From positions 1 through 46,514 of IMG/VR virus record IMGVR_UViG_3300050133_000063: 46,514 bases of DNA, one strand, 5' to 3'. Below, piece by piece: positions 16,321 through 24,237 of this stretch. The DNA is from a virus. The notes beneath the pieces were generated by a model. That model ran no database searches. It was not told the DNA's origin and saw nothing but the letters and a program-made list of their open reading frames with translations. Position numbers and translations under genes: made by a program. Each line of letters begins with the position of its first letter. The first letter of the stretch is position 1.

Positions 16321-17507
16321 TATTTACTCTTTTTGAAATAGTCGTGGATTACTTCTGAGATGTATTCAATATCTTCTGTTAAGAGTCCCTGATGCATGCC
16401 GATAAAAAATCCGTGCTCAGCGAGGTACTGCGCTATGGGATACTTCTCCGCTTGTCCAGGGAACAACGTCCTGTACACCGGCTGCGTCAGCAACGGGAAC
16501 AGGTAACGAGTCTCAATACCGTTCTTCTCAAGATACCATAAAAATGGATTGCGCTCGTAGCCTTCGTAGAACACCATTGGGAACATCATGTAAGAGTGTT
16601 CGAACCCAACTGGCGTTACTGGCAGCTGCAGTACACCGCTCAAATCTTTTAATAAGTCCGTCAGGCGGGCGGCGGAAAACCTGCGGCGCCCAATATTCTC
16701 TTCCCAGCGTTCGAGTTCGCTCAGAGCGACTGCGGCTTCGAGTTCCGTCGCACGGTAAGAGTATCCTACACGCTCGAACGAGTAGCGGCGCTCGATCATC
16801 TGTTTAAGCAGTGCGTCGTCCGCGTTGTCGTCCTGGTCTATGTTCGTATAAATGCTATCCCGACCGTGCTGCATCAGGCTCTTGCAAATCTCGTTCAGTT
16901 TAGGGTCATTGGTCGTAACGAGTCCGCCCACACCGCCCACAATTAAATGGGCCACATATGTACTAAAGCAGCCGATGTCCCCAAAACTTCCGACTGACTG
17001 TCCGTCTAAAGTAGCGAACATAGTCTCACAGGAATCCTCAATAATCTGAAGGCCCCGATGCTTTGCTATATCTCTAATCCACTTCATCTCCGCGGGCAAC
17101 CCGAACAAATGAACCGGGATAATGCACCGCGTCTTCGATGTAAGCTTCTCTTCGATCTTTCTAGGGTCGATGTTGAACGTAAACGGGTCGACATCTACGA
17201 ACACCGGCGTAAGGTTGTTCTGGATCACGATGTTACTTGTCGCAATGAATGTCGTGGCCGGGACGATAACTTCGTCTCCGTCCGCGTAACCGTGAACTTC
17301 TTTCAACGCGACCAGCGCTACTTGAAGCGCCGACGTGCCGCTGTTCATAAACAGACCGTGCTTGCATCCGTGCAGCCGAGAAAACTCGCTCTCGAATCTA
17401 TCCGTATACGGGCCTCGCGACAATCGGTTGTGGTCCAGGGCGTCGTTGACGTAGGCCTTACCACGCTCCGAAATGTCCAAATGTCCTAACGTGATCTTTC
17501 GAAACAT
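16320..17507 (-). CDS. DegT-family PLP enzyme with Lys-to-His change; probable sugar 3-dehydratase
   Basis: The 395-residue protein has the DegT/DnrJ/EryC1 fold: NSGTSALQVAL for PLP phosphate, VPATTFIAT, the IIEDSCET aspartate that pairs with the pyridine nitrogen, and the FSTYVAHLIVGGVGG loop. In aminotransferases this loop holds the catalytic lysine. Here the residue is His187, as in ColD (GDP-4-keto-6-deoxymannose 3-dehydratase) and E1 of CDP-dideoxysugar synthesis, whose loops read FYPAHH or similar. A His enzyme would remove the 3-hydroxyl instead of adding an amino group. I start at ATG 17507, inside the previous gene's end; a longer frame has unconserved sequence. Confidence 0.8.
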   Translation of the reverse strand: MFRKITLGHLDISERGKAYVNDALDHNRLSRGPYTDRFESEFSRLHGCKHGLFMNSGTSALQVALVALKEVHGYADGDEVIVPATTFIATSNIVIQNNLTPVFVDVDPFTFNIDPRKIEEKLTSKTRCIIPVHLFGLPAEMKWIRDIAKHRGLQIIEDSCETMFATLDGQSVGSFGDIGCFSTYVAHLIVGGVGGLVTTNDPKLNEICKSLMQHGRDSIYTNIDQDDNADDALLKQMIERRYSFERVGYSYRATELEAAVALSELERWEENIGRRRFSAARLTDLLKDLSGVLQLPVTPVGFEHSYMMFPMVFYEGYERNPFLWYLEKNGIETRYLFPLLTQPVYRTLFPGQAEKYPIAQYLAEHGFFIGMHQGLLTEDIEYISEVIHDYFKKSK

Positions 17508-19060
17508 GCGATTGTCTCTTTCAGCCCAGCTTCTAGGGGCATACCGGATGCGAACCCAAACGATAGCGCCCGACTCGTGTCGAGAAATCTGCGCGGCTGC
17601 CCGTCTGGTTTCGAGTGGTCCCATGACAGCGCGCCTTGAAAACCGGTCAGCTGTTTTATCTTCTCTGCAATCTCGAGTATCGATACTTCTCTGCCGGAAC
17701 CTAGATTGATCGGCGCCGGATTATTCCACAACTCGGTCGCAAGAACTATGCCCTCTGCCGCGTCTCGCACAAACAAGAAGTCTCGCGTGGCGCTGCCGGT
17801 GCCCCATATCGAAATGCTTGGAGCGTTCGCGTCTCTTGCCGTGACGCATTTGTTAATCAGAGCGGATATGACGTGCGACGTTTCGAGATTGAAATTGTCT
17901 CCCGGACCATAAAGATTGGTCGAGAGAATATGTATAACGTTCATGCCGTACTGCGTTCTGTACGCGTCTCCCATAGTCGACAACGCTCGCTTGGCTATGC
18001 CATACGGTGCGTTGCTAGACTCGGGATATCCACTCCAAACATCTTTCTCTTGCAGTGGGACTGGCGCGTCTTTCGGGTACTCGCATGCGCTGCCCATCTG
18101 AACAAATTTGTCTATATTAAACTGTCGGCCCGCATCCATGAGATGCATGCCCATCATAAGATTGTCGTAAAAGAAACGACCGGGGTTCGCAATGTTCGCG
18201 CCGAGGCCGCCAACGGCTGCCGCCAAATTTATGATGATAGTTGGATCAAAATTCTGATACATGCGGTCCACATCTACGCGGTCTCGCAAATCATACTTTT
18301 CTAGACGCGGGACAGAAACCTCTGCACCTTTAGCATGCAGCGCTGCGACGACGTGATTCCCTAGGAAGCCATTACCACCGGTGACTGTGACTCTCTTGTC
18401 TTTCCAAAACGGCTTCCGCAACCGGCGCGTCTCAACCTCAAGTTTACCAATCTCTCGCTGCAACGCAACCGGGTATGTCCGGAACATTGGGATCATACCG
18501 CGTCCCGCTTTCTCAATCTCGTAACCCGTCTGGTTCGGATGCTGCGCCTTGAACCGATAATCGCGAACAACCTTTAAACCCATCATGCGCGAGGTGCCGA
18601 TCGCCGTCAAATCCATGCCCCACATGAAACACGTGGCAGGGTCGAGGTGCGGCATCTTGTCAATCACATCTTTACGAATCATGAAGCACAACGAATCGGT
18701 GTTCGGAACTTCAAAAATGTGCGGTTCGACCTGAGATAAACTCTGCTGGTCGTAAATATAGGACGTCCACGAAATATCAGGGGCGTACCAACCTATGTCT
18801 CCACGGGACAGAAGTCGCACACCTTCCGAGAATATGACGCTAAAGTCTTCGGGCAATTTCACATCCGCCATAACCCATAGCAGGATGTCACCAGTGAACT
18901 GCGCGCGGGCCTTCTCCCACTGCGCATTAAAGTAATCGTTGGGGTCGTCCAGAATAGTAACCGGGCAGTGCGGCGCGAGTATCGCGGCGACTTCTTTAGC
19001 GTGTTGCTTCGGGCCGGGCCAGTCTGGGACGAACGCTTGGACGATCATATTCTGAGCCAT
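17486..19060 (-). CDS. Fusion: glycosyltransferase-like domain plus GDP-fucose/colitose synthase-like epimerase-reductase
   Basis: The 524-residue protein has two parts. Residues 1-215 look like a GT-A-like domain (LLWVMADVKLPEDF, LCFMIRKDVI, WGMDL). Residues 220-524 are a short-chain dehydrogenase of the GDP-L-fucose synthase type: VTGGNGFLGNHVV, NLAAAVGGLGAN, GSACEYP, a PYGIAKRAL catalytic Tyr-Lys, NLYGPGDN and ATRDFLFVRDAAEG. Such enzymes epimerise C3/C5 and reduce C4 of GDP-4-keto sugars. With Gmd it can make GDP-fucose, and after a 3-dehydratase GDP-colitose. The fusion of transferase and donor-synthesising domains is unusual. Confidence 0.8.
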   Translation of the reverse strand: MAQNMIVQAFVPDWPGPKQHAKEVAAILAPHCPVTILDDPNDYFNAQWEKARAQFTGDILLWVMADVKLPEDFSVIFSEGVRLLSRGDIGWYAPDISWTSYIYDQQSLSQVEPHIFEVPNTDSLCFMIRKDVIDKMPHLDPATCFMWGMDLTAIGTSRMMGLKVVRDYRFKAQHPNQTGYEIEKAGRGMIPMFRTYPVALQREIGKLEVETRRLRKPFWKDKRVTVTGGNGFLGNHVVAALHAKGAEVSVPRLEKYDLRDRVDVDRMYQNFDPTIIINLAAAVGGLGANIANPGRFFYDNLMMGMHLMDAGRQFNIDKFVQMGSACEYPKDAPVPLQEKDVWSGYPESSNAPYGIAKRALSTMGDAYRTQYGMNVIHILSTNLYGPGDNFNLETSHVISALINKCVTARDANAPSISIWGTGSATRDFLFVRDAAEGIVLATELWNNPAPINLGSGREVSILEIAEKIKQLTGFQGALSWDHSKPDGQPRRFLDTSRALSFGFASGMPLEAGLKETIACFERSR

Positions 19061-19821
19061 CTTTCCGGGACGATATCTGACGCGTCCACATTTGCTGCCG
19101 GATTAAACCATTGTTGAGGTGCGATTACTATGCGGCGATCTTTATTGTCTCCGAGCCAGGCGCCCCACCATGAGAACGATGAGTTCGCTAGGACTGCGTG
19201 CTGACAATGCGCCATGAGCCAGAGGTCTTCATACTTGCTCGTGCCTTGAACGACGTCGTGCCCCATGAAGTTCTGTAAACACCATTCACGATCGTCAGAG
19301 AACACAAACACCTTCGTGTCGGGAACGCGCTCTTGAATCAGTGCGAGCGCCTTTTTGTAATACGCCATATCTGGCATACCGTGGAAATGCTGTAGGCCGA
19401 CATAGTCTTGACGACGCACGTGCAAAAACACGCTGTTACAATTGTGGATATGGCTTTGGATGTCGTGCGCGTGAAGCGACAGCGTCAAGTTTGACCTGAG
19501 TCTTGTAAATTTCTCTCGAACAGAAGCCGCAATGTCACTGAAATACTTCTCGGTCTGGAAATATCCTACAATCGTACTCGGGGCCGCCGGATGCAGCAAC
19601 GACTCGTTAAACCGAAGACTCGGTTCATAAACAGTTGGTCCGACTGGCTCAGAGAACGGAACATCGGTGTCGAGGGGGCCGAGCGAATATTCTCGATGTG
19701 TTCCCTCTACCAACGTTGAAGTATCGAACGCGACCGCGTAACCGCGGTGCTGTAACGCGTATCCGTACGCGCGCTGGAACAATTGATTGCCCATCCCGCC
19801 GAGAAATTTAATTACGACCAT
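19045..19821 (-). CDS. Alpha-1,2-fucosyltransferase-like (GT11)
   Basis: The 258-residue protein starts MVVIKFLGGMGNQLFQRAYGYAL, the GT11 opening with the glycine-rich G-GNQLFQ motif, and contains HVRRQDYV (the HxRRxD donor motif), FVFSDDREWC and ANSSFSWWGAWLG. These are the conserved blocks of alpha-1,2-fucosyltransferases, and GT11 relatives can also transfer colitose. It overlaps the fusion gene by 16 bp and the GT6-like gene by 10 bp, so expression is tightly coupled with the GDP-deoxysugar enzymes. Confidence 0.9.
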   Translation of the reverse strand: MVVIKFLGGMGNQLFQRAYGYALQHRGYAVAFDTSTLVEGTHREYSLGPLDTDVPFSEPVGPTVYEPSLRFNESLLHPAAPSTIVGYFQTEKYFSDIAASVREKFTRLRSNLTLSLHAHDIQSHIHNCNSVFLHVRRQDYVGLQHFHGMPDMAYYKKALALIQERVPDTKVFVFSDDREWCLQNFMGHDVVQGTSKYEDLWLMAHCQHAVLANSSFSWWGAWLGDNKDRRIVIAPQQWFNPAANVDASDIVPERWLRI

Positions 19822-20636
19822 CGGTTTCCTTTCAGCATTGCCGAGCGTATACGAGACTTTGATCCGGGACCGCCTCGTCGCGGGATCATTACGGGAGCCG
19901 GTTGAACTACAATTGGCACCGGTTCGTAGTGCCCCGGCTTGTTCAGAGCTAGGAGAACTGGACGATGTTCGTCTATAGGCCAGCCGTAGCCGCCGTCGTA
20001 TCCTTCAGGATAACAAAACGACGGTGATAAAATTCTAGCTGGTGGATTATCATACAGGAACTTATTTATTCCGCTCTCATCGTGCCAGAACGGTACGATG
20101 CCCTTTGCAGCATCGGAATCTATCATGGCCCGAATCTGTTCGGCCATATGCAAATAGGCTGATGCGCGACCGCCGTTGAAGCCGCCGCAAAAATATAAGT
20201 TGCTGGCCGACTCTGGTATGTAACAGGCGGACTCCGGACGTCTCTCCGGCGTGCCCACCTTACTCACGAATCCGGCATGCGGGTGCATGCGGTCCACGGC
20301 GAACCCAGGGTGGAGCGTTGCCGTGATCCCGTCGGACAAAATCATTGCTTCCGCGACTGGTTGGACAAATTTCATGTCGACGTCTGAGTAGAAGAGATTG
20401 TCGTAACTGCTGAGTAAATTCTTTTGAGCTAAAAACGTATGGTACCGGTTCAGTGTCGCCGCTGGATACCCGGCGCTGGGGATAGCAATCTTGTGTGCGG
20501 CATCGAATCGCTCCGGACTATCCGTGAACAAGATCACGTCATGCGGAATGAAGTATTGCTTCGCGGACACGATCAGGTTTTTCGCGAAGCCCCAATACAT
20601 CGGGCCGGTCGCGATCAGTAATAACGCTGTGGTCAT
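19812..20636 (-). CDS. GT6 (ABO blood-group-type) glycosyltransferase
   Basis: About 274 residues from MTTALLLIATGPMYWGFAK. It has the GT6 blocks: FYSDVDMKF (DxD), HPGFAV, a YFCGGFNGG acceptor/donor loop, PFWHDESGINKFLYDNPP with the catalytic-region DES, and ILSPSFCYPEGYD. GT6 enzymes add alpha-1,3 Gal or GalNAc to a fucosylated galactose in ABO-type antigens. They are known in vertebrates, some bacteria and a few phages. The ATG overlaps the preceding stop (ATGA). Donor specificity cannot be read from sequence alone. Confidence 0.85.
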   Translation of the reverse strand: MTTALLLIATGPMYWGFAKNLIVSAKQYFIPHDVILFTDSPERFDAAHKIAIPSAGYPAATLNRYHTFLAQKNLLSSYDNLFYSDVDMKFVQPVAEAMILSDGITATLHPGFAVDRMHPHAGFVSKVGTPERRPESACYIPESASNLYFCGGFNGGRASAYLHMAEQIRAMIDSDAAKGIVPFWHDESGINKFLYDNPPARILSPSFCYPEGYDGGYGWPIDEHRPVLLALNKPGHYEPVPIVVQPAPVMIPRRGGPGSKSRIRSAMLKGNRWS

Positions 20637-21310
20637 TGTCCATGTTCTTTCTGCATCCGCTCCATCCATCCAGATTTGGGGTCGTACGCTTTTCTGGTAA
20701 CTCTGCGGGGCCAATGCCAGCTAATCGTGCATTCATAGTCGGGAATATCAAATCCAGTGATCGTGCCGTCCTGAAGATATGGGCCTAGAACCTGACCTAC
20801 GTACATATCCTCTGCCCAACACATAGGCTCGGTGCCGACAATAATTTCTGCGGCCTTCCTCGACACGAAGTATCCTAAACCTCCGCTCGGCCATGGGTGA
20901 ACTTGCCCTTGGTGACCTCTGCTGTCCGTGTAGTCGAACGTTGGTCCACCAACCGGGTGTATCGTACCAAATCGCGCGGCAATATCGTACTTCTCAAATC
21001 CACACTCCATCAGCGATCTCGGAATGATGAATGTATCTGTATCGCACAAGAAAGTGTAATCGTAATCGTGTCGAAGAGACCAGCGTAAAATCTCACGTGT
21101 TTTAAAAGGCAGAGAATCGTAATCGTCTGGGACATTTATGAAAACGTCGCCTTGCGATATCTTCTCCGGCTCCTGGACGGCGCCGACGAAGAACCGAAGG
21201 TACGCACCGTACACGTCGGGCACATCCTTACCCCATGTGCTGCGAATAATGTCGTGACATCCGCGGTCTAGGTCGCGCTGACATGATTTGACAGCAAGTA
21301 GGACGCTCAT
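20633..21310 (-). CDS. GT31-like beta-1,3-galactosyltransferase
   Basis: The 225-residue protein shows the layout of GT31 enzymes: IIRSTWGKDV, YLRFFVGAVQ, GDVFINVPDDYDSLPFKT, FLCDTDTFIIP (DxD), a PSGGLGYFVSR loop and AEDMYVGQVLGP, the conserved EDV/EDM-G motif. GT31 includes beta-1,3-Gal and GlcNAc transferases and fringe. A beta-1,3-Gal acceptor is exactly what GT11 and GT6 enzymes act on. The first residues lack a membrane anchor, so it is probably cytosolic. Confidence 0.8.
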   Translation of the reverse strand: MSVLLAVKSCQRDLDRGCHDIIRSTWGKDVPDVYGAYLRFFVGAVQEPEKISQGDVFINVPDDYDSLPFKTREILRWSLRHDYDYTFLCDTDTFIIPRSLMECGFEKYDIAARFGTIHPVGGPTFDYTDSRGHQGQVHPWPSGGLGYFVSRKAAEIIVGTEPMCWAEDMYVGQVLGPYLQDGTITGFDIPDYECTISWHWPRRVTRKAYDPKSGWMERMQKEHGQ

Positions 21311-22071
21311 TTCTTGTAATCCGTTCTGCCGTCGCCTAGGATGTATTCTGTTATGCCGCGCTTATCAAAGCACGGGCGCTCCAGGCCATTGGCTCGAGCC
21401 CGAAACTGTCGGTAACGAGCGCTACTGGGGATTCTTTGTTCGGAGATACTTACTCCGGGGACGTATGCAACCTCAAAACCCGCGCGCTTGCAATCCACGA
21501 AAAATGCGCCGTGTTCGCCGCCGCCTATCTTGACGTCATCGTCCCAACAAACTTTATGGAATACCTCTTTGCGAATCAGGGAATAATTCACAGTCAAGTC
21601 GCACGGGCAATAGGGCATGCCGTCGCTGTACTCAATTGGAAATTCCTGAACTCGATGCCCCTCATCAGCCAGGGCAAACTCGTAAGGCCGGTTACTTACT
21701 CGACCGCTGACGATACTAAGTCGCGGCGTAGAGTCCAACGCCTCCGTCAAGCGCTCTATGCCTTCTCTAACTGACGCAGGAGAGAAATCGAAATCGTCCG
21801 ATCCGACCAACAGGAATGGAGTCTGAAGTTGATCAGCGATTCGATTAGACTTCATTCCAAATCCACTGTCCCATGGGAGAATGATAACTTGGTGCCCCTC
21901 TCCAATCAAAGATGCGTAGACGTCAAACTTCTCGACTGTATCGTCACCATCATCAGCAATTATCATGCGTACCTCTGGCATGTTCTGCCGTATCGCTGAT
22001 ATGCTGTTGAACAACTGGGTATCTCTTAAAAAGGTTTTTATACCTATGGAGATGCGCGATAAGTCTGTCAT
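21307..22071 (-). CDS. GT2/GT12-like glycosyltransferase
   Basis: The 254-residue GT-A protein has ISIGIKTFLRDTQLFN, VRMIIADDGD, VIILPWDSGFGMKSNRIAD, LLVGSDDFDFSP (DxD) and a GGEHGAFFVD motif with the acidic catalytic region. This order resembles the beta-1,4-N-acetylgalactosaminyltransferase (GT12/GT2) group. It is the first gene of the glycan operon, 2 bp downstream of a structural gene. Its 3' end overlaps the GT31-like start by 4 bp. Donor not determined. Confidence 0.8.
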   Translation of the reverse strand: MTDLSRISIGIKTFLRDTQLFNSISAIRQNMPEVRMIIADDGDDTVEKFDVYASLIGEGHQVIILPWDSGFGMKSNRIADQLQTPFLLVGSDDFDFSPASVREGIERLTEALDSTPRLSIVSGRVSNRPYEFALADEGHRVQEFPIEYSDGMPYCPCDLTVNYSLIRKEVFHKVCWDDDVKIGGGEHGAFFVDCKRAGFEVAYVPGVSISEQRIPSSARYRQFRARANGLERPCFDKRGITEYILGDGRTDYKK

Positions 22072-22073
22072 GG

Positions 22074-23066
22074 CTAAAAATGGTCTTCCTTGATTTGGAA
22101 CGTGCTAAGGAAAGCCTGAAACTTATCGGGGCCGGTTAGCGCCCCGCCGAATTGTACCCCTAGGCTTAACTGAATGATCGGCTCTCTATTAACCAGACGA
22201 CTAGAGAACCCATTGCCCACATACTGTACGCCGTCTACATACATGATGCCCGCGCAACTTAGCGCTGGATTTCCAACGCCGTTGCCCGCCAATGTAGCAG
22301 TCAGAGACCAGCCAGCCATAGTACCAGCCGCTACTGGCACCTGACTCGTCAGAGAGAACAAAGTATCCGAAATAATGGCGTAACCATACGTGGTGTAATT
22401 CTGGTTCAGGACAATATTGAATGACGCGCCGACAGCCGACTGCGGGATAAAGACCATCCCGTCAGCTTTGACTTTGTAAATCTTGCCATTGAGTGACCCG
22501 GTGCCGGGCGGACTCATTACCTCGCCGGGCATCTGCACTCTACCCTGATAGTTAAACGCGTCAGGCGTTCCTGGAGTTGACCATTGTGGAGGGGTCACGG
22601 TCCCGGGATTGGCGTTTGGAATAAAAGTCGTTTGATGGAACAACTGCAATGCGTTGCTAGTGGTCGCTAAATACGCGGGAGCGGAGTACGTTGCGCCGAA
22701 GTCCCGCAAGATGTAATTCTTGACACGGAAGCCTGGATTTTTAGGCGGAAAAAATGTCCTAGTGAACGACAGGAAGCCTACTACGCTACCCACTCCTAAG
22801 ATGCCGCTGGCTATGTTGCCGGTCAGTGTTCCGACGCCGTTTGCAAGCACTGAACCTGACCCATTAATCGCAGCGGATATCTGTTTTGCAGTACCGATCG
22901 CTGCTATTACCGAACCATGCCCTGCGATGACTGATGCAAGAGAACCAAGACCGCCGGGCGTTGCGACGACGGAGCCGACTCCTGTAATGGCCGCCGCGAG
23001 AGAGCCTTTCGCTCCCAATGTTCCAGATGCTACGCCCTGTCCAGTAATGGCCGCCGATATTGTCAC
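22074..23066 (-). CDS. Virion surface protein with glycine repeats
   Basis: The 330-residue protein has an N-terminal region (1-105) of repeated ISAAITGxGSV/LASVIAGHGSV units about 18-20 residues long, alternating small hydrophobics and glycines, as in beta-solenoids. Its C-terminal part is homologous in pattern to the 202-residue protein at 10,507-11,115 (PGTGSLNGKIYKVKADG, IMYVDGVQYVGNGF, FQAFLSTFQI). It is likely a fibre, spike or decoration protein. It is co-transcribed with the glycosyltransferases immediately downstream, and is a plausible substrate for them. Confidence 0.6.
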   Translation of the reverse strand: MTISAAITGQGVASGTLGAKGSLAAAITGVGSVVATPGGLGSLASVIAGHGSVIAAIGTAKQISAAINGSGSVLANGVGTLTGNIASGILGVGSVVGFLSFTRTFFPPKNPGFRVKNYILRDFGATYSAPAYLATTSNALQLFHQTTFIPNANPGTVTPPQWSTPGTPDAFNYQGRVQMPGEVMSPPGTGSLNGKIYKVKADGMVFIPQSAVGASFNIVLNQNYTTYGYAIISDTLFSLTSQVPVAAGTMAGWSLTATLAGNGVGNPALSCAGIMYVDGVQYVGNGFSSRLVNREPIIQLSLGVQFGGALTGPDKFQAFLSTFQIKEDHF

Positions 23067-23073
23067 AGGGTAC

Positions 23074-23511
23074 CTACGATTCCGTAATCGTCAAAGCGCC
23101 GATCGCGAACGATGGAGTAATTCCAGAGCTAACTGCTAGAGGGGCGGTAAGCTGCCCGAACCAGAAAAGAATGCCGTTGCCGCTTGTCGCAGATCCGATC
23201 CCGACGTAAGTCTCACTTTCACTGCCGCCGGTGGCTGCCGGGAAGGTTACCGCGGCGATATTAGAAATCGTGGTGCTTGAAATGCCCCATCCACCAGTTG
23301 TGCGAGCTACGGCTACGCGGGCGTACGAAGTATATGCAGCTTCATTTGAAGTCTGATTTCCCGATGATCCGGGGTTCGAAGTGTGAAGTGATACATACAG
23401 ATTGGTCAGGGGGCCTGACGTTGCATTAATAGCTACGTTAGCCCAAGTCACCGCTTGAAAAACAAGCGAGAGATAACTAATACTGTTGGCCGTACCCTTA
23501 CCGCTCGCCAT
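23074..23511 (-). CDS. Phage tail-fibre/virion protein (gp80-like family)
   Basis: A 145-residue beta-rich protein with TNLYVSLHTSNPGSSGNQTSNEAAYTSYARV, TTGGWGISS, AAVTFPAATGG and a GILFWFGQLTAPLAV ending, a pattern common to small phage virion or tail-fibre proteins in many siphovirus and podovirus genomes. The LHT-NPG---NQT-EAAYTSY-RV core is the recognisable part. It probably forms a trimeric or surface-attached beta module. Confidence 0.65.
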   Translation of the reverse strand: MASGKGTANSISYLSLVFQAVTWANVAINATSGPLTNLYVSLHTSNPGSSGNQTSNEAAYTSYARVAVARTTGGWGISSTTISNIAAVTFPAATGGSESETYVGIGSATSGNGILFWFGQLTAPLAVSSGITPSFAIGALTITES

Positions 23512-24147
23512 TTAAATCTCCTTTAATTCTCTGCGTCGCCTAATCTCTCGTAGCGCTGGGGCGAGCAACATCATCTCTTCGTAAGATGTGTCGTGCATTT
23601 TCTTTTGATTACAACTTTTACAGCAAGGCACAACGTTATAACACTCGTGTCCGATGCTGCTGTCTAATCTATCCAAGCCGAGTGCAGTTCGCTCTAAAGG
23701 GCCACGGCAGTAATGACATACCGCATCTTTAATAAGCTCAGAATAAAAATTTAAATTCCACAGAAGATTATCTTTTGAAGAATCTTCTTTCTTCAACCTA
23801 TACCGGAGATATTTATGTCGCCCACGCATAGATTCGCTGTATGCGCGAATCTTCTCTGGATTCTCCAAAGCGTACCGCCTGGTTGTTTCTTTCCGTTTCT
23901 CACGAAACTCTAAATCTTCTTTATACTGCTTTCTACGACGGAGGAGCCATCGACCTGAATTTCTTAAAGTACTTTCTTTATTATCTAACTGGACACTGGC
24001 GTGATACCCGGAATCTTCAGCATATTTCTTTCTTCTCCAAGCCGCATTGCATGCCCTACACTTACCGCAACGACGCTTAAAGAACGCAGGAGTAGTATTC
24101 TCTTGTGTTAATACTTGACCGCATGAACCGCAAAGTCCCTTTACCAT
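23512..24147 (-). CDS. HNH homing endonuclease
   Basis: The 211-residue protein has an N-terminal zinc module (LCGSCGQ, CGKCRACNAAW), a basic helical middle, and an HNH core: CHYCRGPLERTALGLDRLDSSIGH, then NVVPCCKSCNQKKMHDTSYEEM. It is a paralogue of the HNH gene at 11,236-11,778 with an added zinc ribbon. I start at ATG 24147 after GGAGGA, because the 28 extra codons upstream run through the 24,172-24,193 stem-loop. It lies between the ice-binding-type protein gene and a tail-fibre gene. Confidence 0.8.
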   Translation of the reverse strand: MVKGLCGSCGQVLTQENTTPAFFKRRCGKCRACNAAWRRKKYAEDSGYHASVQLDNKESTLRNSGRWLLRRRKQYKEDLEFREKRKETTRRYALENPEKIRAYSESMRGRHKYLRYRLKKEDSSKDNLLWNLNFYSELIKDAVCHYCRGPLERTALGLDRLDSSIGHECYNVVPCCKSCNQKKMHDTSYEEMMLLAPALREIRRRRELKEI

Positions 24148-24171
24148 ATTATCCTCCACGAAGAATTGACT

Positions 24172-24218
24172 GAGGAGGGTCGTGGCCCTCCTCGGTCGGC
24201 TCTCGGGAGCTACCCGAG
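24172..24218 (-). promoter_or_regulatory. Two stem-loops before the HNH gene
   Basis: Minus-strand CTCGGG/CCCGAG with loop TAGCT is followed by GAGGAGGG/CCCTCCTC with loop CCACGA, then the HNH ribosome-binding site. The first hairpin has an almost identical copy before the endonuclease VII gene at 26,468. Confidence 0.55.
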
Positions 24219-24237
24219 GGCTGAGTTTCATTACATA

